64,000 bases of DNA from positions 4,561,594 to 4,625,593 of the forward strand of contig NW_024742338.1 in assembly GCF_018991925.1 (NCBI RefSeq). Reading direction: 5' to 3'. The notes under the pieces are model-generated. The model did not search any database and had not been told where the DNA came from. It was given only the letters and a program-made list of their open reading frames with translations. Origin of the DNA: Homarus americanus (taxonomy: Eukaryota; Arthropoda; Malacostraca; Decapoda; Nephropidae). Position 1 is the stretch's first letter; every line of letters starts with the position of its first letter. Positions 12,805 through 25,464 of this stretch are shown piece after piece. The translations under genes and the position numbers were made by a program.

Positions 12805-13195
12805 TACATACATAGACGTTTTATTCATCTTTTTTTTTTTTTTATCCTTTTAGAAGAATGGTACGATGTGGGAAAAATAAGTATGGTATGTAAAGTACAG
12901 TACAGTATATGTAATTGTTATGCAGTATACCAAGTACAGTACACTACTGTGCATTCTTACCTATAATTTGTATCTCAGTAAGAGCATTTTAGTTATGGCA
13001 TGGGAACAGTACTGTAGTTAATGTCTTCATCTATATACAGTAACTATATCTTAAGTGTGTGGAGTCCTGAGGGGATGTTATTATTTCACGTGTTAAATAC
13101 TGACAGTGACCAACTCTTGTTCCCTCTGTCTGTATGATCATCTCTGTTCAAACTTATTTTTCTTTCTCTTAACTACTGTACTGTGGCTAATTGTA

Positions 13196-13532
13196 TGCAA
13201 GGGTCCCCGACTTACAAACGTACAACTTATGAATGCCCGCTGATACGAACGAGGTTACACTTTAAATTCACAGTACGGGTACTGTATTTTATTTACCTGA
13301 TGACTTATTTTTTACTTTCAATTACTGTATACTGGATTGTCATTCTATTTCTTCTTTTATCTTAAATTAAGTGATTTTAAATGTATATAAGGACTTACTC
13401 TATGGTTTGGTGGGATTTTAAACATTGTTCTGCAAGTATGATATGCACATAGCATAGGTTTTGACTTGCGTACAATTTTTATTTAAGAACTTCCTCAGGA
13501 ACGGAGCCTATTTGTAACCCGGGGACCCCCTG
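13196..13532. mobile_element. TA-flanked MITE (GGTCCCCGACTTAC family)
   Basis: A 337-bp element with inverted ends (left AAGGGTCCCCGACTTACAAA, right TTTGTAACCCGGGGACCCCC) between two TA dinucleotides. Non-coding. A fragment with the same right end lies at 29100-29177. Confidence 0.75.
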
Positions 13533-14679
13533 TACAGAATCTTTAAACAACATTACTTTCTTTTCGTGCATATTTGTTGTTCTTGTGTGAGTAACTGTAG
13601 CAGTGTAGTATTAGTGATGTGCATGTTGCTAAAGTTCTGTACTGTGTTCCTCAGTAAAGTTGCTATTCTTCATTGTATATGTTTTTTGACTGACTGCCTT
13701 GTAAATTGGGCAAGACTCTGAGTCTAGAGGAGTATAGTACAGTACTGTATCTTCTATTGTCTTAATAGTTGCTGAAATAATGTACAATATCTTTTTATAT
13801 CTGTTATGCCTTTGCACAGATTTCATCCACATGCACATTCCTATCAAGGTCTGTTGTGATTACACTTGTTTTATTGAATAAACTTTAATTCAGACTACAC
13901 TAACTATCTCAGTTAAGTGTCCACATCACAACACCTGTTGACACTGGTAGTGAATGATGAGTTACCGTACTGTATATGTACCGTACTTAATGGTGGTGAG
14001 ACCTTGATTGTTGTTTGCCCTCTTTAGTAATGGATGGTAACTTATGAAGGCCTCTTTACTGTTATAGTAAATGTTGACAGAGAAAATACCCACTTCCAGT
14101 TCCCTGAACCCATTACTGAAATAACAGGCTTTTTTCATAATTTTTCCCATTATTTATTTTCATATTACTGTACGTGTACTTTTTGCAGTTGGGATTATTC
14201 TTACTCACGTGTAAAAAAAAAAGTTTACTTTCGGCGAGATAAAAAAATGTGGGCTTTTAACCATTCCTCTTTGTCTATCATCAATTCATTGGAAACTTAT
14301 TATGTATGTGTTACCCTCATCTTGGAAATTTCTGACTGGATTATGTTAAAACTTAATACAAATAGTCTGTGAGTGACTCCTCATGTCTGACAAGGTGATG
14401 CCATACACCATCCAAAAGAACATACAGTACTTGGGTAACCTCCTCCCTTGTGTATATGTGGATAAGACTAGCCATAATTGATGCAGGATTATATACCACG
14501 AATAAATCGGGTTATATTACCTAGAAACACGGCCGTATTATCTCTTGATGGGGTTCAGGGTTCTAGAATACAGTCTTACACCTGAACCATGAATTCTGTT
14601 TGTGTTTAGAGACCAATCATTCTTGTACAAAGAGGTTTAGCTGAGGTTATTATTCTCTAACAGTTACGTGCCATTACAG

Positions 14680-14833
14680 AAGGTGGAGGAGCGTTCGGGA
14701 AAGCCCCCTGTTGGCCGGCCTCGGAGTGGAACCATCGGAGCCACAGGTCTCCAGCAGGGGCGGCGGGGCGGAGGTTACCACTCAGAGGGCTATTTCTCCT
14801 CTGACCAGGACGACGAAGGACCCCGCAGGACTG
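14680..14833 (+). CDS. CEP170: CEP170 internal exon (SEGYFSSDQDD block)
   Basis: Acceptor CCATTACAG at 14679 and donor ACTG|GTCAGT at 14834. It enters in phase 0 and leaves with one extra base. It encodes KVEERSGKPPVGRPRSGT, a Gly/Arg-rich stretch, then YHSEGYFSSDQDDEGPRRT. The mix of RP-rich and acidic Ser motifs suits a disordered, phosphorylated scaffold segment. It joins either the exon ending 1449 or the candidate first exon ending 9894. Confidence 0.8.
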
Positions 14834-15216
14834 GTCAGTGCCTACAACCATAAATTAAAAAAATATATACTGTATATTTTTTTTTCTGCATACGGTATAC
14901 ACAATAGTGTATGTGTAGGTTATTAATGTGTCAGCGATTTCAAAGTAGTGATGCTCTTTTATCAGTGTTGATCAGTGAATGATGGGCATATTTAATACTG
15001 CACTGTAAATGCTTTTTTCTGAGAATTGGGCACAAATCCTTGTTACCAGTGGATCTCCTAACTTTATGCGAGGGGTTCAGAACTTACAACAACAAGCAAT
15101 ATCTCGGTACAAACAAATGAGATAAAATGTGGCACTACTGTACTACATAACTTAAGGTAGCTACTGTACTGTTGAGGATGATGTAGTAACCAGACCATGT
15201 TATTGGTTGTTTCCAG

Positions 15217-15325
15217 ATCTTAAATCCCCGCACTCTCCACGTACACCTGAGTTACGATCCCCGCAGACGCCCCAGAGATTGGTCAGGTCCTCGTCACAAG
15301 ACTCTGCCAAAGGGGCTAGTCTCAG
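15217..15325 (+). CDS. CEP170: CEP170 internal exon (SP/TP-rich)
   Basis: Acceptor GTTTCCAG at 15216 and donor CTCAG|GTTCGT at 15326. It takes one base from the previous exon and leaves two (AG). It encodes DLKSPHSPRTPELRSPQTPQ then RLVRSSSQDSAKGASL. Five SP/TP pairs make it a likely proline-directed kinase target region. Confidence 0.8.
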
Positions 15326-16411
15326 GTTCGTTCATATGTGAAATATTATTTTTTTTAGATAATAATAAGGACTTTTCATAGCAATAGGAACACAGTACAA
15401 TACAGTTAGTTTTTCAACTGTACTATAATAAGGTAGAGATGTTTTCAAGTCATCAATAGACTCAGTAAGACTATACAGTAGTCGGTCTGTGCCATCATCC
15501 AGCATTCACTTCCTGGTAAGACTTATACTGTAGTAGTTTTATTCTTCAAATTTGACTCATTGTGTTAAGTTTTTTCTGTTCCTTTTTTTTAGATTACTAT
15601 ACTTATATCTTTTGTTTTTCTTAAAGCTTTTCACATTTGAATTTATCTTCTTTGTTCTCTACATAAAACTATTCCTAATTTAAGTCACAATATATCTTTA
15701 TTCCCTTGTTATTGTTCTCACATTATGGTTGTATTCGACTTTTTTATTTAATTTTTTTTCTGGGAAATGTTTTATTTGTGGCTTCTGTATGTTTGGTGGC
15801 ATGTGTAGGCATGTACATTACCCCAGGAGGTTGGTGCTCTGAGTCACACACTGGGTAATACACACTTACCTCTCATTTTCTTTAAACATGAACATTTTAT
15901 TTTATTTACTCACAATTCCTTCCTTTGCTAAACATTTAACTGAGTCACTCTGTAAATGCAATGACCGTAACTCCTAGAATGAGCATGCACGTCACTAAAT
16001 TGTGGACGACAGAGTGTCGGAAATATTGCACGTTTGAAAATACTCACATGACCCAGCTGCCCCGAGCAAGAACATTTACACCGGGAATGTGACCACAGTA
16101 TCCGAACGTCGCTCTCCTCTAGCAGTGTGTGGTAACTGTTGCAGTGTAGCTAACCCATCAAGTGAAATGTGTTAGTGGTGGATGGGTTTTTTAATCATAG
16201 TGCTAGTACTGTATCATTGAAGAAAATTTAACAAACTAGAATACTAACCTACTTCAGTTGACCTGTGCTAACAAGAGGAGTAAGGTGGGCTAATGTTGGA
16301 GAGGCTAATAGTAGAGCCGTAACTCACAGTGAACTAACATAGAGGTAGTTAAGCAACGGCTAGCAAACAGGAGACGGCTTCAGCTGACACGAGTATCACG
16401 TCTCCCGCCAG
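15326..16411 (+). other. intron
   Basis: No repeat, RNA or extra exon recognised. Confidence 0.6.
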
Positions 16412-16525
16412 GATGCGTACTCCTAGCCCCGATAATGCTAGCAGGGCCTCCCACGCCATGACCCTCAACGAATCGGCTTCCTACTTGATCGAGAAGTTGA
16501 TGAACAACACCCCAGAGTCCCAGAG
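16412..16525 (+). CDS. CEP170: CEP170 internal exon (MTLNESASYLIEKLM)
   Basis: Acceptor TCTCCCGCCAG at 16411 and donor CAGAG|GTACGA at 16526. It completes an Arg codon (AG+G) and leaves AG again. It encodes MRTPSPDNASRASHAMTLNE followed by SASYLIEKLMNNTPESQ. The frame stays open to 16604 past this donor, so a longer terminal form is possible, but the in-phase join to 21745 favours splicing here. It begins and ends in the same phase, so it could be skipped without a frameshift. Confidence 0.75.
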
Positions 16526-19264
16526 GTACGACCCAATGCTCACCCAGGCTTTAGAACTGATGTTACTGTCTGCCAGATGCTCATTACTGCGAATGCAAGA
16601 ATAGTACTCCAGAAATATTTAGTTGCTAGAGCTTTGCTCACGTCCTGAATTGTTTGCTTGGCAGTAGTTCTTACAATGCATACAGGAGCACCTCAAGTTA
16701 TTGGTGATGGTTCTCGTGTCATTTGTTTCTTTGTTTGTAATAATTGTTGACCACTTGTCCAGGACATTCTTCACCCACCATGTTTCAAAACTCACTTCTC
16801 AAAATGTGATATATAATATTTCATCAGTTTTTATGTACAGCACATTAGTAACTAAGGAAAGATATTCAATAATTCCTTGATTTGTCCAGATTGTTAATTG
16901 CAGTATTTGCAAATATTGTATAATGAATATTAGTTTGTGATCATGTCGACAACAGTGTGAACACAAATGTCAAGGAACAACTCTGCACCTAACATAGATC
17001 ATGTTCACAAAGTACACTTTTTGTATACCTTTGAAGCACAGTGTCACATTCAAAATCTTCTCCAAACACACAGTGCACTGAACATCACCTCACTGCCTAG
17101 TCATATTAACCTGACAGCAGTGTTGAAAGCATTCACCAAAGAATCCTTGTGAGTTAACCTGGCTGGCTGGCTTGCTGGCTGCATGCATCATGCTGGATTT
17201 GATATACTTTTCTTTATTAGTTTTGGTTTGAATCTTGCCATGTGTTGTGTGTTTTAAGTGTGCATTAATATTGTCATTGTCTGCTAAGGGTTGAAGCTGT
17301 TCAATATATATTTCTCTGTTAAGAGGTCTGAATATTTCTGTAGTAATACAGAAGTGATTCAAGGTTCTGGATGAGGAAAGATATAATGATGGATCAAATT
17401 TTCCTCCAATTTGTATTAAGGATAAGTGAGGGAGGAGACCTGGCAAGATTATGCAAACACTGTCATATTCAGAAAGTTGTTTACAGCTCCATACACTTGT
17501 ACTCTGGCTGTAAGTTTGACAAGATTAGCCATAGCTGTGTTGTGGAGAATGACATGGTGCAGTACAGTACTAAAGACAGAATAGGTTTTGGCAATACTGT
17601 AATCCTTTTTTTTTTTTTTTTTCATTCCATGCAGTTTATTATGCCAAGCACCAGTGAGTGATGCTCTTCTTGTACTGTGCTTTATACTTGACCGTGCGAA
17701 GGATGAGCTATTAGAAGTTTTATGTCGGGTAAAGGTGAACTTCAGGGTAACACATAAATGAGTTTCATGTCCACATCATTCTAAAATGTTGAAGGCATTC
17801 TTCTCAGTAGCTGGACTTGAGTTGTGGTCATAAGTTATTAGTGATAATAACTCGGACACTCCGTTACAGTTTGATACAGGTAGAATACCATCCATTCCCA
17901 AACTTACTGTACATACAGTACTAGGAAAGTTTCTTTAATGGTAAATTATTCTCCGTTCTACAGTCTGTTGAATACAGCGTGTAGCAAAGTTTTAATTATG
18001 AAAAAGATATCAATATGACACTGTTTTTTATACCCGAGATAAATATTTTTAATGCCCAACTCGGTGAAAAATAAGATGACAGGTGATGCTTATGTCTTGA
18101 CCTCACTAGTTGCAGTACAGTACTGTATTAGAAGGCTTAGGATGAGGCCTCATAGACTAGAATCTCTGTTGTCTCAGCATGTGAGGGAGGCAGCTAAGGT
18201 GCTCAACCCTACAACCAACTTCTCCCTATTTGTTTGGGCATGGAGTAAAGTTAGACAGAAGATGTACAAGAACACCCTGTGTTATAGTGTTACCACACCT
18301 GTTCTTCAGTACAGTAGTAGAGAAAACATATAGGTCTAGAAGTTTGTGACTGATATGTGGTGTTGGTCCCAGATCTGTGGTGTCTACAGTGTACAGTACT
18401 GTATAGTATTGGGATGTTGAGTGTGTGTGTGTGGAGAGAATGTTGTATGGACCATCCAGCTTCAGGTTAGGAATACTACTGTACGTATGTCATAAAGAGG
18501 AATATGAAGAAACACATTACCAGAAAATGAAGGATGATTACATAATATTTTAACATAACATTATAAGGACACATAAAATTGGATGCTTTTGGAAATTGTC
18601 AACAGGAGATGTGTGAATTATTCTTACAATGAAACTTAAAAGTGAAGAAAATGGACACCAAGTTTTGTCAGTGTAAAAAATCTGAGGAAAAGAGAAGCGT
18701 GTAATGATTTCTAAAATTTACTGTGTAGCATGCTTATATGTAGTAGTTTTGAAAAGACTTTATCAGACATTAAATGCTTCACTTCCAGCATTCCAGATTC
18801 TAATATTTCCAACAAGAAAAGATCTTGTTCTTCCCTTTACTTTACCAACAGCCTCAGTACACTACCAGCTAGGTGTTAGTAAAGCACCAGGCACTTCTAT
18901 GGTCACCTCTAATATACCTAAACCTTCGTTTAATCACCTAACCTTTTAGAGTCGCCAAACCAAACCCTGGTACAGTCACCAAACCTTGTATACAATAGTT
19001 ATTTGTTCTTATTATTGTTTTTAATTATGTGAGCACAAATCTCATAGTACTGTAGTATACTCACAAAGTGCAGCATAATATATTAGTAATTTCCCAAGGC
19101 AGGATAGTCATTAAGGATTGAAAAGTTTCCTTAGTGTAGTGTAGCCACAAACCAAGTGCAGTCATCATCCCCGACACAGTCACCAGACCCTGGGAAATCA
19201 CCAAGCTTAAAATGTAGCACCAACCCCTATGACTATAACCAGTAAGTACTACAGACACCTACAC

Positions 19265-19427
19265 AAGTCCTGTCGCCTCTCCTCCTGAATCACCAACCCC
19301 AAGATTCAGACTCTTGAATCCAAAGCATTTATGGATAGAATATTGTAATGCATCAATGTCTACTGCTTCAGGTTCACCAGTTTGAATCTTGGGGTTCATG
19401 ATTCAGGAGGAGAGGCGACAGGACTTT
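19265..19427. repeat. foldback element, ~48-bp arms
   Basis: Arms 19265-19313 and 19380-19427 are near-perfect inverted repeats (AAGTCCTGTCGCCTCTCCTC at the outer end). The 66-bp spacer has no recognised function. Likely a small MITE or foldback transposon. Confidence 0.75.
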
Positions 19428-20434
19428 AGCGGGTGACTGTACATATATGAGGATCTCTAGTGGTTCACCAAACATGTCACAGAATCATGACTGAGGTATA
19501 GAAGTAGAACGAGCAACATTTGAACAAGCTCGTGTCCAATATAGGATGTTTTTGTCCTCACGAGGCATGTTTAGTATTGTGGAAGGTACTGTTATGTGAC
19601 AAAGTTTGAATGTTTCACTGTGCAAGATGGTTTATGTCAAACTGATAGGAGTTGTTTTATTGGTTATATATTTAGACCAGAAAGCATTAATTTTTCATTA
19701 TATATACAATACTTGTACAGTATTTTCTAATTCATTCCTCTATTTTTTTTTTTATAAAGTTGTCTGATAGACTGGTACGACATCCCAGAGGTTCATATAA
19801 ATATCTAAAATACTGTAGATGCATTTTATACTCCATACTGACATTATATTCCTTTAGGTTTTCTTTAATCTTTTTACTGTTGTTGTTTTCTTATTGCAAA
19901 ATGTTTTTACTGGGTAACATAGTTCAGTAAGATGTAGTTATCAGTGGTTGTGAGGATGGTGATGGGTGACTGGTGTTGTAGATGTGTTCAGTAGCAAGTG
20001 GTTGGATTGATTGGTGTTGGTTGTAAATAATAATGTAGCCAGAGATAATGACATAGCCATAGAGATAAAAGAATAGCCACAGATATAATAACATAGCCAT
20101 ATAGATGATAACATAGCCATGTCGATGATAATATAGCCACATGGAGATAATAACATTGCCGCATGGAGATAAGTGTACAGAAGGTAGTTGGTTATTTTCG
20201 TATTTGTCATGATGTACCCACAAGAAGTGTACAGTACAATACATGTTGATGGGAAGTCTTCCAGAGGTGCCATGAGTTGCTTGTACAGTGATTTACTTCC
20301 TTCCTTATTGTGTCTCCTGATCTCTGGAGTGGTACCTGTGGCGAGAGTCAGCGACTGTGGGGCCTTGACATGGTGATGGGTTCTGTGCCAAACCTTTATC
20401 ATTTTACTACTTAACATCTAACTAGCCATTCAGA

Positions 20435-20625
20435 CAGTTGGTCTGATCTTTGTTACTTGTCATGTATTGATTAGTACAGTACCCAGAGAAAACTGTTATG
20501 ATGGGTAGGGTCACACTGGATAACACCCTTCGCACATCTGTCCTGGGCTGGGGATTGAACCCAGGATGCAATGATGAGAGATAATGTATGCACTTTACCA
20601 TTGTAGTACTAACAGCCATTCATCT
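20435..20625 (-). mobile_element. tRNA-derived SINE-like sequence
   Basis: On the minus strand the string GGGTTCAATCCCCAGCCC fits an RNA polymerase III B box (GGTTCRANNCC). About 40 bases upstream is ACAATGGTAAAGTGC, a loose A-box-like stretch. No intact cloverleaf could be drawn, so this is a retroposon head, not a tRNA gene. Confidence 0.4.
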
Positions 20626-21744
20626 CTACTTGAGTGCAGGCTTGACCCTGTTTAATCTTGTCTTAACCCCTCTGAACTGAAAAAAAATCATCTTGTGTCA
20701 GGCAAATAAAATATTAAACATGGCATCCCTGTAGTGAAGGGGTTAAAATGCCAGAGCACCATCACTGTATTTGTCTTGCCCAGCACTGTCTCGTACTGCT
20801 GACTCTGACAACACAGTTAAGGTTCTTACAAATTCTTCACCCCAAACAAGGCAACACAAAACTCATCATACTGTACAAAACCAGTGTTAACACACAATCA
20901 TCACTTTCAAAAGGCTGTTTATACAAGCAAAACCAAAGTTTCCTTACACACACGCAGTCCAGGAGCTAGAAATCTCATAATGATTCTGATTTTACAACTA
21001 ACTACATCCTAAGGAAAGGTAAATGATGGGCTAAAACTCTCCACCCTTGATGAGCCAGACAGTCACCTCCACCCACCTGTAGACCCTAAAGATGTACCTC
21101 TACACATACTATTGAAATGACCCTATAGTTATAACGATGTATGGTCCCAAAATAACCCCCAGTCCTTAAGAGGCTTTTCAGACTACAACAGACCACCACT
21201 ACCTCCCTCAACTCTTAGAAACCTTATAATAAACATCCAGTAGCTGAAATTGAACATCTTCCTCTTCCATCAAATCCAGACTTGTGACCCATACTTCTGT
21301 AATCTCTAAATTTTTAGGAACACACTTGTAAAAAGCAATTCCTTCACTTTCAGAGACAAGTTTTAGTTTCTACAGTAATACATAATTTGGGTTTTGACCA
21401 GAGTATTCCACTTCAGAATTCCCTTTTCTCCTTTTTGGCAAAAGTGATGCTATTCTTGTTAACTTTATTGGGTTTGCCTCTATCTCATAATGTACAGTAC
21501 AGTAAGTTTCATCTGACAGTTAGTCAGAACTTTAGTCAAGAATCTTCACATTTCAGTAGAGATCAAGAAATTTTGATATTTTCAGTAAACAAGGTATTGA
21601 AGTTTAGAATGTTTTAATGTTTAAAGTTAGTAAATGAGTGCTTTTTATAGGTCTCGGGTGACTATTTGATAATTTTAGAGAATAAGATGACACATACCTG
21701 TTTACTGTACCACAACGTCTACATAAAATGTTTACCGATTTCAG

Positions 21745-21847
21745 GAAACAACCTGGTAAGACTGAAGGTCGAACTTGTTGTAAAGCCGATAAGAAACCTA
21801 CAGTGGCTGAGGTCACAGGCCGGAGCAAGAGTGAAAAGGGGACCAAG
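21745..21847 (+). CDS. CEP170: CEP170 internal exon (basic, KxE-rich)
   Basis: Acceptor CCGATTTCAG at 21744 and donor AAG|GTGGGT at 21848. One base completes the preceding AG codon, and it leaves in phase 0. It encodes KQPGKTEGRTCCKADKKPTV then AEVTGRSKSEKGTK. It joins the exon ending 16525 or, by skipping, the one ending 15325. Confidence 0.7.
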
Positions 21848-22333
21848 GTGGGTGAAACAACAACACTTGCTTCATGAGGTCTGGATACCTTCTTGAAAAT
21901 CACCTTATTTGTCTTTCTTCCCAATCAACATTTCTGGAATTTATCTTTGCGGTTCAGAGATTGTTTTTATATTATCATCTGGGCATTTTGTCTCTCGTAT
22001 ATAATTCAAGACCACATATTCATGGTTAAGATCGTTGCTTTCAATATTTGTGTATTCTGTGGGGCCATTGTGATGGAGTTACTTTTTTAATGTTTTACTT
22101 TTGCAATGAAGCTCTTTTATCATCTTGCCTGTTAATCATTGTTTTTGTCAAGTTCTCTCTTGAAATATGAATTGCCATAGTTTTTGTTCAGGTTATTGGG
22201 TATCAAAGGAAACACAGGTTGAGAGAGACAACCTTACCCCTGATATGTTTGGTTACCAAGCTGAGGTTTTCATCTTGCACTGTTTGAAATACTCATAGAT
22301 GTATTATAGCAATGTTGTTTTGTTCACAAGCAG

Positions 22334-22465
22334 AGCACTGTTAAAATGACACCTGAGGGACAAAAACAGAGCAACAGTGCCAACAGTCTGAGCAGCTGCC
22401 AGACCTATGATGTGAAGCAGGAATTAGAGAGTGTCGGTGGTAAAGAAGAGAAGGTTAGTAATGAG
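22334..22465 (+). CDS. CEP170: CEP170 internal exon
   Basis: Acceptor CACAAGCAG at 22333. Two in-frame donors compete: GAG|GTATGT at 22466 (used here, stronger) and AAG|GTTAGT at 22454. Phase 0 at both ends. It encodes STVKMTPEGQKQSNSANSLS, SCQTYDVKQELESVGGKEEK and, with the longer form, VSNE. The two donors would give proteins differing by four residues. Confidence 0.65.
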
Positions 22466-23044
22466 GTATGTCGACATCTTTTTTTAGTCTTACTTGTAGT
22501 AATAAGCACAAATTCATTTTACTTTTTATATAATATTCATCATCACTTATTTTGTGAGTACTTGCGTCATTGCTGGGCCACGTAGTGATTAACCCGAGTG
22601 TTATGTTGTCTGTCAGTCATTCAATTTAGTTTCTATACTCTAAATTCAGTTCCTGTTGCCCCTCGCCCACCAAACATACTCTCAAGACCACTATTGATTT
22701 TAGGGGCAAAAGATCAAAGTCATTTTGTGATGGGTATACAGTACAGTACAGTATTCCAGACCTTAGTTTTCAAATCAAATTCTATAATGATTGGAAACAA
22801 CTTCCATCTGCTGTTTAGATAATATCCAACATCGGTTATAATGGATAATTTGAAGTTTTGTGCAGTAATGGGTTTATATCTGTTGTGTAGATACTATCCA
22901 AGACTGTAGTCAAAATGTACAGAGCTTTCCTTCACACATGGACCTGTGGACCCTTGGGATGGTACCACATCTAGTGTTAATACTGTAATTCGGAAACTAT
23001 TAATATCCAAGAAACATTATGATCCACATGTGAGGATGACGGTA

Positions 23045-23366
23045 CAGGTGCTCCTCTACTTACGAACGAGTTACCTTCCTGAGGCTTGTTATTTTGTAAG
23101 TCCAACTTTACTCCTGTAGATACCAAACCTATTGTAAAAAATGAAAAGATTGTGGATATTTAGTACAGCTATACCCTTTAATACAACCTTAAAACCTGGC
23201 TCACTCTTCTCCTCTTAGGTAATGTTTGTTCTATCTGTAATTTTCTTCAAAATAATCCAGTCTGATCCACATTAAACACCTGTTCTGGCAGGTATCCCCC
23301 CTCAGTGATGATGTTTGTATCTCTGAAAGTTTGTAAGTTGAACGTTCTTAAGTAGAGGAGCACCTG
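23045..23366. mobile_element. TA-flanked MITE (GTGCTCCTCTACTTA family)
   Basis: A 322-bp element with ends CAGGTGCTCCTCTACTTACG and its inverse, TTAAGTAGAGGAGCACCTG, flanked by TA at 23043-23044 and 23367-23368. It is non-coding. It sits inside a unit of the neighbouring minisatellite: the left flank matches the unit up to the TA and the right flank resumes it. Confidence 0.85.
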
Positions 23367-23368
23367 TA

Positions 23369-23725
23369 CAGTATTATGATCCACATGTGAGGATGACAGT
23401 ACAGTACAGTATTATGATCCACATGTGAGGATGACAGTACAGTACAGTATTATGATCCACATGTGAGGATGACAGTACAGTACAGTATTATGATCCACAT
23501 GTGAGGATGACAGTACAGTACAGTATTATGATCCACATGTGAGGATGACAGTACAGTATTATGATCCACATGTGAGGATGACAGTACAGTACAGTATTAT
23601 GATCCACATGTGAGGATGACAGTACAGTACAGTATTATGATCCACATGTGAGGATGACAGTACAGTACAGTATTATGATCCACATGTGAAGATGACAGTA
23701 CAGTATTATGATACACATGTGAGGA
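23369..23725. repeat. minisatellite, 36-51 bp unit, ~8 copies
   Basis: Tandem units built on ATTATGATCCACATGTGAGG followed by ATGACAGTACAGTACAGT. Unit length varies with the number of ACAGT steps. One more unit lies left of the MITE at 23015-23044. Confidence 0.9.
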
Positions 23726-23954
23726 CATGATCAGTAAGTGAAAAGATTGCTATGATGATTAAAGTGTAATGGTGGAGTCAGTTTTCTGTAGTTTATCATG
23801 TGCGTTTATGACTGAGTCCAAGATTACCACCAGAAGAGACTACCTAACAGTTGTAACCTAATTTATGATTTTTCATCCAACAGGCTTTTGTAACTTAATT
23901 ATGATCCTTCAAATGACATTGTTGTAACATAATTCACAAACTTCCATCTCACAG

Positions 23955-24149
23955 GATGACGTGAGTGAGGCAGGAACGTACACAATAGAAAAAGACTCAT
24001 CGTCGCCGGAGGTAGAGCAAGCGAGAAACGACATCGACCGAGTGTTTGGTGTGTCTGGTACCGAAAGTGAGGTTGATGTGGTCACGCCCCGAGGAAACGC
24101 CCCAACAGAGGAGGCATGGACACCTACCCCAGAGTCTGACAAATTCAAG
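23955..24149 (+). CDS. CEP170: CEP170 exon with GTYTIE / DRVFGV block
   Basis: Acceptor CATCTCACAG at 23954 and donor AAG|GTATAA at 24150, 65 codons, phase 0 at both ends. It encodes DDVSEAGTYTIEKDSSSPEV then EQARNDIDRVFGVSGTESEV and an acidic, Pro-containing end. A GTYTIE string followed by E-x2-AR-x-xID-x-VFGV is one of the most conserved blocks of vertebrate CEP170. This exon is the single best evidence for the family assignment. Confidence 0.9.
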
Positions 24150-24221
24150 GTATAAGCATTTCAGGTCATGTTGAGCTTCTCAAGGGAGGGAAGTATCCAA
24201 ACACATTATAACCACATTATA

Positions 24222-24348
<127 letters not shown>

Positions 24349-24843
24349 ATGCTTAAGGAATTCACACACATTACCTGAGGCTTGATGGGGGTTGAGACAC
24401 ATATGTACTGATGGTCAGGTTACTGTACAGTGCCCTGGTGTTTATTAGTTATAGGCCAAGTCAGGTTCCTATTTGGGTTCTTAGTAAACTGTAGGTTATG
24501 ACAGTGTACAATTTGGACATTTTTAATATACCAAATGTTCTTTTTGATAATTTTAAACAGTAAATCATTCCCTATCTTGTATTGAGTTATTTTATTAGCA
24601 GAGGAAGGACAGTCTAGTATAGTGAATGATGTCAGTGATTTCTTACTTGTGTATTAATATGGTGATGTGAGTTAAAGGTTCAGGGATCTGTATAGAGAAG
24701 TTCCTTGTTGCAGTATTGTCCTCTATGCCCCATAAGGAAATATACATGTATTGTACTCTTATTGAAAATTTCTCAGATGTGTATTTGGTTAAAAAAAAGT
24801 TATTTGGATAAAAGGAATTTAATGTTTGACATTTTTCTTCAAG

Positions 24844-24867
24844 AAGAAGTCAGGACAGAGAGAAAAG
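24844..24867 (+). CDS. CEP170: candidate 24-nt microexon
   Basis: TTTTTCTTCAAG at 24843 is a good acceptor and AAAAG|GTCAGT at 24868 a fair donor. The 24 bases read KKSGQREK in phase 0 and would insert without a frameshift between the exons ending 24149 and starting 26143. A second AG three bases on is possible. Confidence 0.4.
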
Positions 24868-25190
24868 GTCAGTGATGTGGTTAAATTTATGTACAGTACT
24901 TAGGCTCTTGTCCACAGTGAGCAGCTCACAGTTTCCACATGTGTATCTTATATATGGGTGTGCTTATGTTGCACGACTGTACTGCTCTCTCATGTAGTTC
25001 TCTGCACAAGTATCTTATTGTATTTTCCCAGCAACATTCACAGCTCACTGACCTAAAGTGTAACTGGAGGTTAGAGTCATACATATTCACTCTTGTTGTG
25101 AGATGGTGGGGGGTAAATTTTGACTGTGTCTCACCTCACATATATACTCTCACCCCCAGATATTTGTCATTTTTCTACCTACCTAGTTAC

Positions 25191-25206
<16 letters not shown>

Positions 25207-25241
<35 letters not shown>
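25207..25241. repeat. (AT)n microsatellite
   Basis: About 17 AT units after (GT)n. Confidence 0.9.
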
Positions 25242-25245
<4 letters not shown>

Positions 25246-25261
25246 AAGTAAATCACTGTAT

Positions 25262-25312
25262 GTTGCAATTCACATCTTCAGGGTGAAGATGTGCTTGGGA
25301 ACTTCGTGTTTT
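25262..25312. repeat. Penelope-type end fragment with short palindrome
   Basis: CACATCTTCAGGGTGAAGATGTG is a 10-bp-arm palindrome, followed by CTTGGGAACTTCGTGTTTTC. The same strings occur in the large palindrome at 53495-53665. (AT)n arrays flank it on both sides, as there. Confidence 0.6.
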
Positions 25313-25318
25313 CATAGC

Positions 25319-25464
<146 letters not shown>

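Larger units (their letters stand above)
9895..14679 (+). other. intron
   Basis: Holds the (CA)n array at 10422-10497, GT-rich sequence near 11130-11250, the palindromic TA-flanked element at 12187-12804, the MITE at 13196-13532 and many GTACAGTAC words. No coding exon recognised. Confidence 0.6.
16526..21744 (+). other. intron
   Basis: Contains the short foldback element at 19265-19427 and the tRNA-like (SINE) sequence at 20435-20625. Otherwise unique-looking AT-rich sequence with GTACAGTAC words. Confidence 0.6.
22466..23954 (+). other. intron with MITE and minisatellite
   Basis: Contains the MITE at 23045-23366 and the minisatellite at 23369-23725. No other feature seen. Confidence 0.7.

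Noticed and set aside
14657..14851. Minus-strand frame opposite the exon at 14680
   Set aside because: Shadow of the + strand exon; no splice or start context of its own.
16526..16604. Read-through end of the exon at 16412 as a terminal exon
   Set aside because: Possible, but the donor at 16526 joins 21745 in phase, completing an Arg codon, and downstream exons carry conserved CEP170 blocks.
20520..20590. tRNA gene
   Set aside because: A B-box-like string is present, but no acceptor stem or anticodon arm could be drawn; a SINE head fits better.
23369..23725. CRISPR-like array of regular repeats
   Set aside because: Units are continuous tandem repeats with no unique spacers, and the genome is eukaryotic.
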